Shown piece after piece: positions 1-11,400 of a DNA stretch of 20,087 nucleotides. Source of the DNA: Mesostigma viride. Its lineage: Eukaryota > Streptophyta > Mesostigmatophyceae > Mesostigmatales > Mesostigmataceae. The position numbers were made by a program, and so were the translations under genes. How positions within the stretch are numbered: the stretch's first letter is position 1; each line of letters starts with the position of its first letter. The notes under the pieces were generated by a model, which was given only the letters and a program-made list of their open reading frames with translations, was not told where the DNA came from and did no database searches. The stretch is taken from contig RPFO01002122.1 in the NCBI GenBank assembly GCA_009746045.1, forward strand, positions 1 through 20,087, read 5' to 3'.

Positions 1-428
1 CCCCTGCTCATTGCGACAGGCCTCTCGCGCATCCCCGTGCAGGGGTAGCAGTCAATCTGGAGCTAGTTGAACTCCGCAAGACGTAGTTCGCGAGCTCCGT
101 CCACTGCGCGGTTGCGCAAGTTGTCCCTTTGTAGCAAGATACATATTGTGCAACTTCGGAAAATTTTGGTTGCGTAGACTTCAGGCGCCAAGGCACACTT
201 CATCGACACTCTGATCGTGAACATCTGGGTTCGGGTCTTCCTTGATTCAGCATTTTGTCCGGTTTTTTTTTCTTCACCCTTTTGCCAACCTCCATGAATC
301 TTGTGGTCGAAACCCTAAAGCTAGCGCGCGCTCCTTGGCGAGGCTAGCGCCACCTGGCCCTCGGCGGCGGTACGTGGTGTCACGCAATCCCTAGCCGGGG
401 CTCCCTGGCCGGGGACCGGCCACAAAAA

Positions 429-471
429 GAACAAGCTCCAATGTCGCGGGCGAAGCCCGCAAAACTTGTTC
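429..471. repeat. Nested inverted repeat (two-stem hairpin)
   Basis: The outer arms GAACAAG (429-435) and CTTGTTC (465-471) pair perfectly. They enclose a second perfect stem, GCGGGC (446-451) with GCCCGC (455-460), around a 3-nt GAA loop. This could fold as a cruciform or RNA hairpin. There is no adjacent gene to assign it to, and function is unknown. Confidence 0.7.
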
Positions 472-513
472 AACTAACTAACTAATAACAGTACTGACTA
501 GTACAGTAAAATT

Positions 514-640
514 TTCGGGTATATTTATTATCCAATAATAGACCAGAGAGATGAAATGGGAAATGAGTATCAGCGAATCCTACAGTAAAATCACTATAGA
601 TTCTCTGCTGCCCACGTGGTGGGACACAACAACAGCTTGC
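514..640 (+). repeat. Diverged dispersed repeat, copy A
   Basis: Shares ordered blocks with 1350-1595: an AT-rich start, a block ending GGGAAATGAGTATC, the words ATAGATTCTCTGCTG, and GTGGGACACAACAAC. The order is kept, but copy B carries roughly 100 extra bases in the middle. This looks like two diverged copies of a mobile or duplicated element. I see no coding capacity, terminal inverted repeat or target-site duplication that would name a family. Confidence 0.55.
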
Positions 641-1349
641 AACAATGACAAAGCATGCCGGGCTTGATTAATTAATTATTTAAATGTTTAATTAATTATT
701 TAAAAGTTTACACGTAACTGCGTCACGTGAGCCGGCCGGGGCGTGATGCGTGCTCCAACTGAAAGCACATCGTTCGATCCACTTTCCTCTTTGAGATCAG
801 CGCAGGCAACAGTACGTAATTAATGTTGCCAAATAGAGATGGATCTCCGATATCCCGATCCACTCACAGCACTGGTTTCTGACAGCACTGGTCCTGGTTC
901 TCATCCAGGACCAGCCGTCGGTCATTGAGCCGTTGGATCCAGCAGATAAAAATAAAAGTGCTTTTGAATAAGAAGATTCATCAAATTGAGCTACGTTGCC
1001 TTATTAACTCAACTTTCGGGGAAATGGGTATATTTTTTCTCACGGTGCGAGACTGAACAAGTCTCGCGTGCAGACACGTGTGTAGTACTCCTACACACAG
1101 ATCTCGAGTGATTTATCTAGTACCAAATCCGAAAGGCTTGCATCACTCCCCGGACAGGTGAACTTTTGCGGATGACTGTAGGTGTAAGTTGGCGATGCCA
1201 TGGTAACCGGAGACGTCCGTCCTATAGTCAGCAAAACTGGTGCTAGAGGTCCCCAGTTCGATTCCGGTCGGATTCATTTGTAGATCGCGTTTTCCGCGTT
1301 TTCCGCGGCCCGGCACTGAACGCAAAGGTTTTCACCTTTGCGGAGTGCC

Positions 1350-1595
1350 TGATCAGAATATTTTTTATTAGCCAATTATGGACCAAAGAGGTGAGAGGGG
1401 AAATGAGTATCTGCCTTAACTCAACTCAACTCAACTCGGTCATTGATGTTGCAACTTTAGTAGTCCCGGGGTGACTTCACGTGAGTTCGTGAGGTCACTG
1501 AGGTGCTGAGGATTCTCTACTGTAACCATAGATCACCACCATAGATTCTCTGCTGTCCTTGGGCGGCGTGGGACACAACAACAACAACAACAACT
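1350..1595 (+). repeat. Diverged dispersed repeat, copy B
   Basis: Longer partner of the repeat at 514-640. The extra central part holds a short CAACT-type tandem repeat (about 1419-1437) and the hairpin at 1471-1498. The copy ends in a CAA microsatellite (about 1576-1593) where copy A has only two CAA units. Confidence 0.55.
1471..1498. repeat. Inverted repeat, 11-bp stem
   Basis: GTGACTTCACG and CGTGAGGTCAC pair along 11 positions with one G-T wobble, leaving the 6-nt loop TGAGTT. It lies inside the part of repeat copy B that copy A lacks, so it may be a small insertion. No run of T follows, so nothing supports a terminator. Confidence 0.65.
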
Positions 1596-1974
1596 GTAAC
1601 CATAACAGATCGCGCCATCGCGGATATGTAGTACAGCATCCGATAAAAGGGTCATCGATATCTGAACAGAACTAAAAGGTAGATCTAGCCGAACAACAGA
1701 AGATCCTTGCATCATCGTGGAAGCTGGCACTCAAAATATCTGCAGCAATTTGCTTGCGACACCCTGGCGAGTGGCGACACTACTGTTCTACTGTACTGTA
1801 CTGTACTGTAGTCCCCGAGGAATCCGCTTTCCCGATCACGATTCACGGACTTTTCCGAAGCGACGGCCTGCGTCATGAGTCATGACAGGGTTCTTGAGTT
1901 GGGTTGAGTGGAGAGGAGTTTATTCCCGCGCCGGTGGTCCTACAGGGTTATTGAACAGTGGATCCAGGGTGGAT

Positions 1975-2008
1975 CCATACAGTAGGCTGGTCCGACCTTA
2001 CTGTATGG
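1975..2008. repeat. Inverted repeat, 10-bp perfect stem
   Basis: CCATACAGTA (1975-1984) is the exact reverse complement of TACTGTATGG (1999-2008). Inner GG and CC could extend the stem past a one-base bulge. The surroundings (about 1783-2060) are rich in the words TACTG and CAGTA, so this may be part of a larger degenerate repeat cluster. Confidence 0.65.
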
Positions 2009-2610
2009 GGGTGGCGAAATCGTACAGTGTACAGGCTACAGTATCGAAGTCTGTAGTCTGGACTCCCAAGTCCCAACATGGGCCTTTCATTACACCAATG
2101 ATCGCCACGTGTAAATCCCTAATCACTTTTTTGGCGCATACTCCTTAGGGCACGTGGCAGTCTCCCACGCTAGGTTTTTGTACTGTACCACGCGTGAAAT
2201 ACCGGTATTATCGACAAGGCATGACTCGCGCCCCTTCGCACCCCCTTGGTGAGCTCCACGTTTGGGAGTACCTGCACGCTTTGCACGGGTAAAAAATGAC
2301 CACGCTGTATTTTTCCTTGCTAAGTGTAACCTTTCAATCACGGAATGATGTATGCAAAACCGTCGGTGGCAATAATTTTGTTTTTGGCTTGATCCTTCAG
2401 CACTTTCCTGCATCTCGCTCCACCCCGGGATAACTTACCGAGCTGCACCTAAAATGGCCGAAAAGCACGTCATGCCGAAATCTTAGCGAGTTAACCAAAT
2501 TTTTTTGGAAGATGCATTCTAACTTGGCGACTGTTCCTTTTTTTTAGGTTTGAGCGCTGTCTTAACTCTGGTTATGACGCGCGGACATGCGCGGAGATGA
2601 TGCGACGCAA

Positions 2611-2634
2611 TGTGCCGATTTTTGTATCGGCACA
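2611..2634. repeat. Inverted repeat, 9-bp perfect stem
   Basis: TGTGCCGAT (2611-2619) and ATCGGCACA (2626-2634) pair perfectly around a 6-nt T-rich loop. It sits about 430 bp before the first in-frame ATG of the channel gene. No function can be assigned. Confidence 0.65.
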
Positions 2635-3047
2635 ATGAACGTGCACAACGAAAATCTAGTAGAGTCGCACCAGGGCCGTTCAGGAACCTGCCTGACCTTC
2701 CAAGTCACGTGCTGTTTTGCCATTGTAGACATGTGGAAGCACGAGCGTACCTATGAGTAGTTTTGCCGCGTTTCCGGTCCAGGTACGAAGACTGGTTGCC
2801 GCCTATGCCAAAATTAAAATAGTGTGACTTTCCCCGTGGGCTGTAAGACAATGCACATGTCGCCATTCCGGCCGCCCACCTACCAGCATTGAACGCCGAC
2901 GCCAGGCATCCTGAGACTCGAACCTTCAACAGATTCCTCGCCGCGACACCATGCAGAGATGCGCCGTGGAGCGCCGCGCCGGGTGTCCGCCGTGAACCCC
3001 ATGGATCCAAGCCCCCCATAAACCAGAACAAGCCCGTCCCGTCCGGG

Positions 3048-4642
3048 ATGATATCCCAACCACGAGACAGCCGGCCCCCCGAAGGCCAAGGCCCACCCAC
3101 AGGACCACCTGGGGCCAATAATGAGAGCACCCAGCTACTGCTGCCTCCCGCGCTGCCGGCTGCCACGTTCGGAACGCCTGCCGACAGGCCGAGCCGTTGC
3201 CATCCCTCGTCCTCAAGTGTGGGCGACCCCCTGCTGCCCGGTGCGGGCCCCGGCGGCCGCGGCCAGGGTCCCCAGGGACCCGATCGGCACCTTCCCCAGG
3301 GGTCCCTGGACGGTGACCAAGTGGAACCCGAGCCCACCGCGGGCGGCCTGGCCCGCCAACTGCTGGGGACGCTTCGCAAGCTCAGCCTGCCTGGGGGTAG
3401 CCTGTCTGGTCAAACTCATGGCTCGTGCTCCTACGAGAGGCTGTTGGGCAATGAGGCAGTGGCAGATGCGCTTCTTGCGGGGGGGGGGGGTCGAGAGGGG
3501 CTGACTCGACCCGCTGCAGAAGATAGTGGGGCTGAGTTTGATCCCGTGGGTGGTGGCCACGTGGGGCCACCGCACCAGGGTGGCGGCAGGAAGCATAGCC
3601 TGGATGCAGGTCTGGGTGGTCGTGGGTATCGGAGCGTTGCAACGGTGGGTCATGTCCAAGGGGACGGTGCCGCGTTGGCCCTTGCCGAGCAGGGCCATGC
3701 GTCGGATCTCCCTCGCGTCTCCATGCAGGGATCTTCCTTACAGAGGATCACCTCCACCACCACCATCACCACCGCCAACAACAACACCAACACCAGCACC
3801 AACATGGGGACTTTGGGCGAACCGCTCGGCAGCGTGTGCCCGCCTCCCTCGGATCGTGGCCATGTGGATGGTCACGCTGGCACTTTGTCCAGTACTGGGC
3901 AGCGCATGGGCGCCGCTGGGTTTGACCGTTACGGGCGCCAGGTGTCGCTCGGCCATGTGACGGGGGCGGACGCCAGAGATGCGGTGAACACATTGCATCT
4001 CCCGGGTGGGGAAACACACGATCGAGTGGGAGGAGGGAGCAAGGGCAGCGAATGGAGGAATGGGAAGAATGAGAAAGGTTATAGTATCGATGGTAATTCT
4101 GGCGCATGTGATGGTGTCTTTGGCGCCAATTACAACAGCAGTAACGCGCAGAACGGTGATTCTGCCAATGACACCACCGAGCTTGCGGACGCGGGTCTTC
4201 TGGCATTCCCTGAAGGCCCAGGCTCCCCCCCAGCAAGTCCTGGGCGGGGAAAGCCTGGTCCAAAGCCGCTGCAAAGGCCGCAGCGACTAATGTGTGGAGC
4301 AACCTGGCCAAGGCGGGGGCGGACGGTAGCAGTGATTCCAGCCCCGGGGGGTACCCAGGGACCCTGGGCGGCACGGCGGGCCCGCTCCGTGTGAACACAT
4401 GGATGGACGGGGGAAGTGACAAGGGTGCAACGGTAGGCGCAGGGGTGGCGGCGGCGGCGGGGGGCGGGGCAGCGAGGAAACCGCCGGCAATCGTCACGAA
4501 AGCGGCGTCATGGCGGGGGGCGGCGGGACAGGGGGGAGCCGCCAGGGGCAAGAAGAAGCGAAAGGGCGCGGTCGTGCGCTTTAACCTCAAGGAGGAGGGC
4601 GCCTTTCATCGGGTGCTGGCGCGGTTGCACACGATTCACCCG
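3048..4642 (+). CDS. Exon 1: disordered N-terminal region leading to S1
   Basis: Rich in Gly, Pro, Ser, Ala and Asn with no membrane segment; a polar stretch around 3750-3800 is almost only Thr, Asn and Ile. Near the end come a basic patch KKKRK (4550-4564) and a helical block finishing LARLHTIHP just before the donor at 4643, the position that precedes S1 in plant Shaker channels. The first two thirds read in one frame and the end in another. The switch falls at a run of seven C (4225-4231); eight would keep one frame and give an Ala/Lys-rich helix. An alternative is a shorter protein starting at the ATG at 4403. The N-terminus is far longer than the usual several dozen residues of plant Shaker channels. 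The exact start is uncertain. Confidence 0.65.
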
Positions 4643-5401
4643 GTAAGTGTGCATAATGGCGATAAGTAGTGGCTATAAGTAATGGCGATAAGCATACCTA
4701 TAAGTAAGTAAGAATGTGTGATGGCACAGAGAGTCATCTGTGGCCTGCCCGCTCGAGGCAGTAAGAGAAGCTACGGCACACCCTCCTACTCAAAACTTTG
4801 TACCCCGTGGCTAGCGAGCTACTAAGAGGGCGCCCTCCCTCCTTTCCGATGTGTACAGGGTGTTGATGGTTCCTCTATTTGTACACCCGCGGAACGCGGT
4901 CGTGCGATCTGATTGATTTCCCCATGGGCGTTATCTAGTGTGTACCAGTGTTTCTGCTAAGGTGGGGGGGATTCGGACCGTTAGCTGCACTGGTGTATAT
5001 TTGCTATCTCGGGTGTGAAGGGTGTAAAAGTCTCTTTATTGGTACCGCGCGATGCGGTCACGTGCGCTAATAATAAGGAGTAATGGCAGGTTATACCCAA
5101 TATGGTGGTAGTAACATGAACAAGGGAAATGTAATAGCAAATAGTACTTGGCTATGGTTGTTTGAAGTCCTACGCATACCTCCGGTGACCCCTCCTCCTC
5201 CTCTTACCCCCCCCCCCCCCCCCCTCCCCCCCCCCTCCTCCTCCTCCTCCTCCTCCTCCTCCTCCTCCTCCTCCTCTCCTCCTCCTCCTCCTCCTCCTCC
5301 TCCTCCTCCTCCTCCTCCTCCTCCTCCTCCTCCTCCTCCTCCTCCTCCTCCTCCTCCTCCTCCTCCTCCTCCTCCTCCTCCTCCTCCTCCTCCTCCTCCT
5401 C

Positions 5402-5436
<35 letters not shown>

Positions 5437-8400
5437 CTCCTCCTCCTCCTCCTCCTCTCCTCCTCCCCTCCTCCTCCTCCTCCTCTCCTCCTCCTCCTCC
5501 TCCTCCTCTCCTCCTCCTCCTCCTCCTCCTCCTCCTCCTCCTCCTCCTCCTCCTCCTCCTCCTCCTCCTCCTCCTCCTCCTCCTCCTCCTCCTCCTCCTC
5601 CTCCTCCTCCTCCTCCTCCTCCTCCTCATCCTCCTTCTCCTGATCATCATTGTCACACCTGGCACCCCACGACTTAATCATGCCTGTCACATCCCTCAGG
5701 ATTCCCCGTTCGCCAAGCGCTGGTCGATGTTCGTGCTGCTGATGCTGACACACGAGACGTGGGTAAGTGCCGTGCCGTATGCCACATGGCATGCTGTTAT
5801 TCATTCACGACGCACATCCATTGGGAGAGCCACATAGCATGCTAGAGGGCAAGGCGTTACTATGTCAACCTTGAGTCAAGTTGCTGCGGCCTCCTCACAA
5901 CTTGTTTACATACTTGTGCTGTGGTCATGAGGGCCATGACATTCTGAACAAAGGGAGGGAGTCAATGATGAGTAGCTTTCCCACATATGATGATATTGTC
6001 AACTATTCAATTCATAATAACTTCGCTGCACAAGTCACAGTGCCATCAGAGACCTCATAATGGGGCAGCATCCCTACCCCCACACCTTGACAGAAATCCT
6101 TTACCTCCGGACACCTTGGGAGACAATGTCCCCACGAGACCTGGTGGCGTCTACCTTGTCCAAGAGTTAACTGCACCGCGCAGGCAACCATGGTGTAGTC
6201 CGCCCAGAGGATGCTCCGAGAATACTAACCTAACTACTTTGTTTTTTCTCTGAACATTATATGCTATGTTTGGGTTAACGACTACTTTCGTAACTACTGC
6301 CATACTCAACGCAACCACATTCCAGTTCCTCCTCAGAGAGGAACAAGCTAGACTAGATATTCTTACCAATAATCGTCTTCGGTCAGGACACGGCGTTTAC
6401 GTAGCACCTGTCGGGGGCAGGTGGCTTGCGCGTACTGCCGCAAGGCTTGTAATGGAGCCATCGGAAACTCGACCAACGTTTTCACAACCCAACCCGCTTA
6501 CACCCTTCACACGAGGGATCTCACTCCTCAAGGCGTCTCACCTTGTCAAGAGGGATCTCAAGCCCAGTATTAGTAATCCTGGTGAAGCCTAGTGATAGTA
6601 AGTGCCCTAGTGACGATATTACCGCACGGCATGGAGCGTGGACAGCATCGTTGTGCCCATGGACTCGGTTGCCACCCAGTCACGGCTCCGGTATTTATTG
6701 TTGATGTGTCTAATTTATTCTATCGCCACTTGGACTTGCTGCAACTTTCTGCTGACGACATCACCATGAAGTAAACCCCATGGGTCCTTCATCGGCACCC
6801 GGTCAACATTTTCACAGCTCAACCCCCGTGCCTTGCCTTGCCAAGGTGTAGGTTACTCAGCTACGAGCTTGAGTTCAACTAATGGAATGGAAACTACCTA
6901 CTGCCATCCCTTCCCCAGGGATAACCATGACTGCCTAGAGCTAGTGAAGAATATGACCCCTGTGGCGCAGGGATAGACAACCCCAAGCCTAAGCACCCAT
7001 GACTTCACGGCCATGCTGATGGCACCACCGCGCCCGTTTGCTGACATCTGTCACCTGCCACCCACCACCTGCCACCTGTCACCTGCCACCTGGCGTCGCG
7101 CAGGCGTTCCCCTTCCGCGTGGCGCTCGGTCGCTACGCGTCCACGTCCATGCCGATTGAGGCGGCGGTCGATGCGCTGTTCTTGGTGGACATGCTCATCC
7201 TGTGCAACACGGCCTACTACAACGAGTTTGGCGTGCTCATGAACAAGCACAGGGACATCTGGTGAGTGATGTTTGGTAGGTTTCCGGAGACATAGGGCAA
7301 GCGCTAATTAGAATAAGGGAGAATGGAATCAAGGGAAATATGGTGTATGCCAAATTTTTATTCTACTATTCTCAGAGACATGGGGCGAGTGCTCACGAAG
7401 AATTCAAAGAGGTATCTGGTAAGTGGGGTGATGTCGTCGGCGGTGCTGGCTGAGGTCATCTATTCGTGCAAAGGTTTTGTGCAAAGTTTTGGTGGAAAGG
7501 TCTACAGTTTGTCACTATCCCAAGCACTCTCCACTTACTATCCCAAGCATCCTGCACTAACTATCTTACGCACCCTCCACTAATGATCCAAATCACCCTC
7601 CACTCTCTGTGCCAAGCACTCTCACCATACTAAGTCAAGCACGCTCCTCATACCATCCCAATCGACCTGTTTTGGGTCCTTTCGAGGGATGACTTCCCAC
7701 TTTCCTGACATGTCTTGGATCTGGCCCCTATCTCTTTTTCAATCTGTCCTGGCACGACACCTGGCAGCCGGCGGTACATGGCACCCTCGGTCGAGTGGAT
7801 CTCAGCAAACCGCATCCGGGGCCAGTTCTACGCCGACATGCTGGCCCTCGTCCCCATGTACATCGCGTATGCCGCTGGCGTGGGGCCCCTGGCGTACACC
7901 CTGATCACCCTGCCGCGGCTGTCCCGGATCATCCGCCTGCAAGGTACGAGGCCTGCTCGTTGATCATGTGCCGGCAATAAAAGGCGTGCGATGGATCATC
8001 CGGCTGACGACGAGGCTCGGAAGTTGTTGGTATGCCTGCAATGATAGGAACCTGGGTGGTACTAAGCCAGCTGCATGGTAGACCGCTTATTATTAGATAG
8101 AAAAGGTAGGGACCTTCATGGAACGAATCCAGCTGCAAGGTAGACGAATGATTAGTAGATAGCAAAGGTAGGGGCCTGCATGTGCCGTACTATACCAGCT
8201 GCGAGGTGGGAAACTGCGTTCGTTTGTTATGAAATATCAAGGAATTAACATATCCTTCCATCCTATTCCCTATGTATTTTGTATCTGCCTGCTCCTATTC
8301 CACTTATCCCTTCCTCACAGCCCTTCTCTATATCTCATGGATCTTCCTGCTCCTGTTCCAACTCCCTTGGTTTTCGTTGTGCCGTTCGCGCAGGCTTCTT

Positions 8401-11400
8401 CCGCATGATGGAGCGTGATGTCCACGTCAATGTGAGTGCAAACATATAGAAGCACACGCAGGCTACTTGTGTGCTATATATGGCCTGGATTTTCTATGTA
8501 TGGGCTCTATGGGCGATCATTCTGGCTATAAATACTCGTTTGCATGTGAGCCATGTAAACTAGTCTGTGTATAGACTATGTGCAGGGTATCCAAGCGGTG
8601 TTGGTATGCCCCGTGCGATGGACTGTGACGTCCATGCTGAATGTGCCTGGTTGTCTCCGTGGTATGTAGGCAGCATGTGGCGGAGCACGGGTCGTCTCGG
8701 ATGCAAAGACATCAACTGCAGCAAGCAACTTGGCACGCTAGGTTAGCTATTATTTTTATGATGACTGCTTTGATCGTCCTCATTGTGCTGTACCATCCAC
8801 ATCTCTTAATCTGTTTATTCATAAACCCTGCATGACACATCCAAGAAAGCCTTAGAGGATGCACAAATCACCTACATTTAGTCTTTTTTACAGCACCACA
8901 GTTCGTTCATGAATTGCAATAGCCTTGTCCACATCCTTTGATTCGCCTCTGTGAGCAAAAAGAAGCTCACCTCTTATCTAACGATCCTAGCTTTTTTGTC
9001 ACGTTCCCACTTCAAACCATGGCCTGCTCACCTGTCCATGCCCCCCCCCCCCCCCCCTGATGTAGCCCCCTGTTCAATGCTCCCCCTGACTTAGCCCCCT
9101 GTGAAAGGCCCCCTCCTGATTAAGCCCCATGTTAATGCCCCCCCCTCCTATCTATTTAGCCCTCACTTTGATGCCCCCGCCGTACCTTCGGCCTCCATCC
9201 TTGCATTGCCTTCCCGCAGGTGCGCCACCTGGCACTCTACAAGTTCACGCTGCTCGTCTACGGTACGCGATCGCGATGAGCACCACACCGATCGGTGGCG
9301 ATGCACTACGGCTTTGCACGGCAACCGCCCAACAGTTATAGTAGCCAGCATAGTGACCAGTGGGCTCCATGCTCTAGCTTTGCCAGGCGAGCCATGTCCG
9401 TCATGTTGCACACTCATGGAAGGGGAAGGGGATGTCTTTATGTCATATCTGCTAGTGTAAGCAGCTTATCATGCAGTTGTCCATGATGTTGACTACTCAG
9501 GCACCCCTCCATGACTGCGTTAACTAAGGCGTGGTTCCATGACACCCACCGCTGCATGAGAAACCCCATGAAGCTATTTACATAGTAGTAGTATTAGTTT
9601 TATCTCCTATAGTCTCATATCATAGTATATCTTCATACCTCCCCGGATATCAGCTTTTACAGACACGCCCCCGGGACATTGGCTACTCGGCCACCCCAAC
9701 GTTAACTAGTTCGTTAGACCATTAATAACAGCTGGGGGGTTGTGAACAGCATGGGTTTACCCAAGTCTCAACCAATGGTTAAGTAGCAGTTAGGGTTTCT
9801 GTTTTTACCTCCTCCTCCTCCTCCTCCTCCTCCTCCTCCTCCTCCTCCTCCTCCTCCTCCTCTCCTCCTCCTCCTCCTCCTCCTCCTCCTCCTCCTCCTC
9901 CTCCTCCTCCTCCTCTCCTCCTCCTCCTCCTCTCCTCCTCCTCCTCCTCCTCCTCCTCCTCCTCCTCCTCTCCTCCTCCTCCTCGGGTTATGCATGTCTT
10001 TACCGATGCCCGCCACAGTACAGCAGAACGGGTAGGGGAACTGAGAGATACATGGAAGCCTGCATGGGCTTCCACAGTTAAGGGAATTTTCGCTATGTGC
10101 CATGTTCTGCTCTCACTACTACCGTCGCTATGTTGCTGCCCTTGTATAAATTTTCCTGTAGTCAATCATAACCACCCAAAGTGTCTGAGGGTGGTAAAGG
10201 TACCTTCTAGACCCTAGGGGCCAGAAGAAAATTGAAGGCTAAGACAGCAGCCTAGGTGCCCCCCAAGCATCTTCCTGCCATGACATGCCTTCTTGCATGC
10301 ATGCAAGCTTTCACGCATAGTCGCATATTATCAAAATATATGTCAATGTATCAGTTTTCTACCTCATTCAAGATGCGGGCGGCCCACTCGAAAATTTCAA
10401 ATTAAACAGCTCTAGGAGTTTTCGAGTATTCTCCACAGCATTGCTGATATATTTTTAGACATCTCCTGCACGCCCTGCCTTCCCCCACCGCAGGCGCGGC
10501 CCACTGGGTCGGCTGCCTCTACTACCTGCTGGCGCGGCTGAACGGCTTCAATCGTAGCACATGGATCGGCCAATGGGAGCGCATCGGCCGGACCGGGTAT
10601 GAGGAGGACACTGCAGATAACTTGGAGAAGTACGTCCTCATCATCTACAAGGGCTTCAACGCAGTCAGCAACCTCGGGTTCGAGATCATCGTGCATACCG
10701 AGTGGGTCGAGATGCTCGCAAGGTACTGCCCTCTTATCTGTCAATCGCATCTGCAATAATGGTGCTGTATTCATTACATCGGTGTCCAGGAGGGGATCAA
10801 GTTACTCGCCAGAAAACGCGTCTACTTATTTTTCAAGAAGTGTCATGTGGATACACTTTATAGTGTCCATGAACATGGGTGCTTTATAGTGTCCATGAAC
10901 GTGGGTGCTTTATAGTGTCCATGAACATGGGTGTGCACACCGAGTGGGTTGATTTGCACGCCAGATAACGCGTCCAGGATGCAGTCTGGTCAAAGGATTG
11001 GATGTCTACATGTTTGTTCTGTTTGATGTCCTCGGGTGAGCAGACCGAGTGGATCAAGAGTGCGCTCGCCAGTTATGCTGTCATCTGGTTGTGCATTATA
11101 ATCCTACACTCTGTATGTAAGATAAGTATATATACAACAGTAGTACGCTATGCTATCATCTGGTCATGCATTACTAGCCTACACTCTGTATGATAAAGAC
11201 CATACTGCATGCCATCATCTGGTCATGCATTACTAGCCTACACTCTGTATGATAAAGACCATACTGCATGCCATCACCTGGTCATGCATTACTGGCCTAC
11301 ACTCTGTATGATAAAGACCATACTGCATGCCATCATCTGGTCATGCATTACTGGCCTACACTCTGTATGATAAAGACCATACTGCATGCCATCATCTGGT

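Larger units (their letters stand above)
1..2880. other. Upstream region without a recognisable gene
   Basis: No open frame here shows the G/C-rich third codon positions of the downstream exons, a recognisable domain or consistent coding signal; the longest frames are under 100 codons. The region is less GC-rich than the gene and holds AT-rich stretches (around 663-710), short direct repeats, a diverged repeat pair, four inverted repeats and a tRNA-like remnant, listed separately. It probably contains the promoter or 5' leader of the channel gene, possibly with an upstream exon. I cannot point to a TATA box or transcription start. Confidence 0.6.

Noticed and set aside
1216-1272. A functional tRNA gene
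   Set aside because: No room for D and anticodon arms and the T stem has mismatches; kept only as a possible remnant.
2123-2413. 96-codon minus-strand frame upstream of the gene
   Set aside because: No domain, no G/C-ending codon bias and no splice context; a chance frame.
2705-3379. 224-codon minus-strand frame overlapping exon 1
   Set aside because: Shadow of GC-rich plus-strand coding sequence, composition-driven and without a recognisable domain.
5083-5804. Poly-Pro/Ser/Leu frames on the plus strand and poly-Glu/Gly/Arg frames on the minus strand
   Set aside because: Microsatellite artefact of the CCT tract inside intron 1; exon 2 uses a different, well-supported frame.
9768-10165. Two minus-strand frames rich in Arg, Gly and Glu
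   Set aside because: They are the translated CCT tract of intron 6 with short random flanks.
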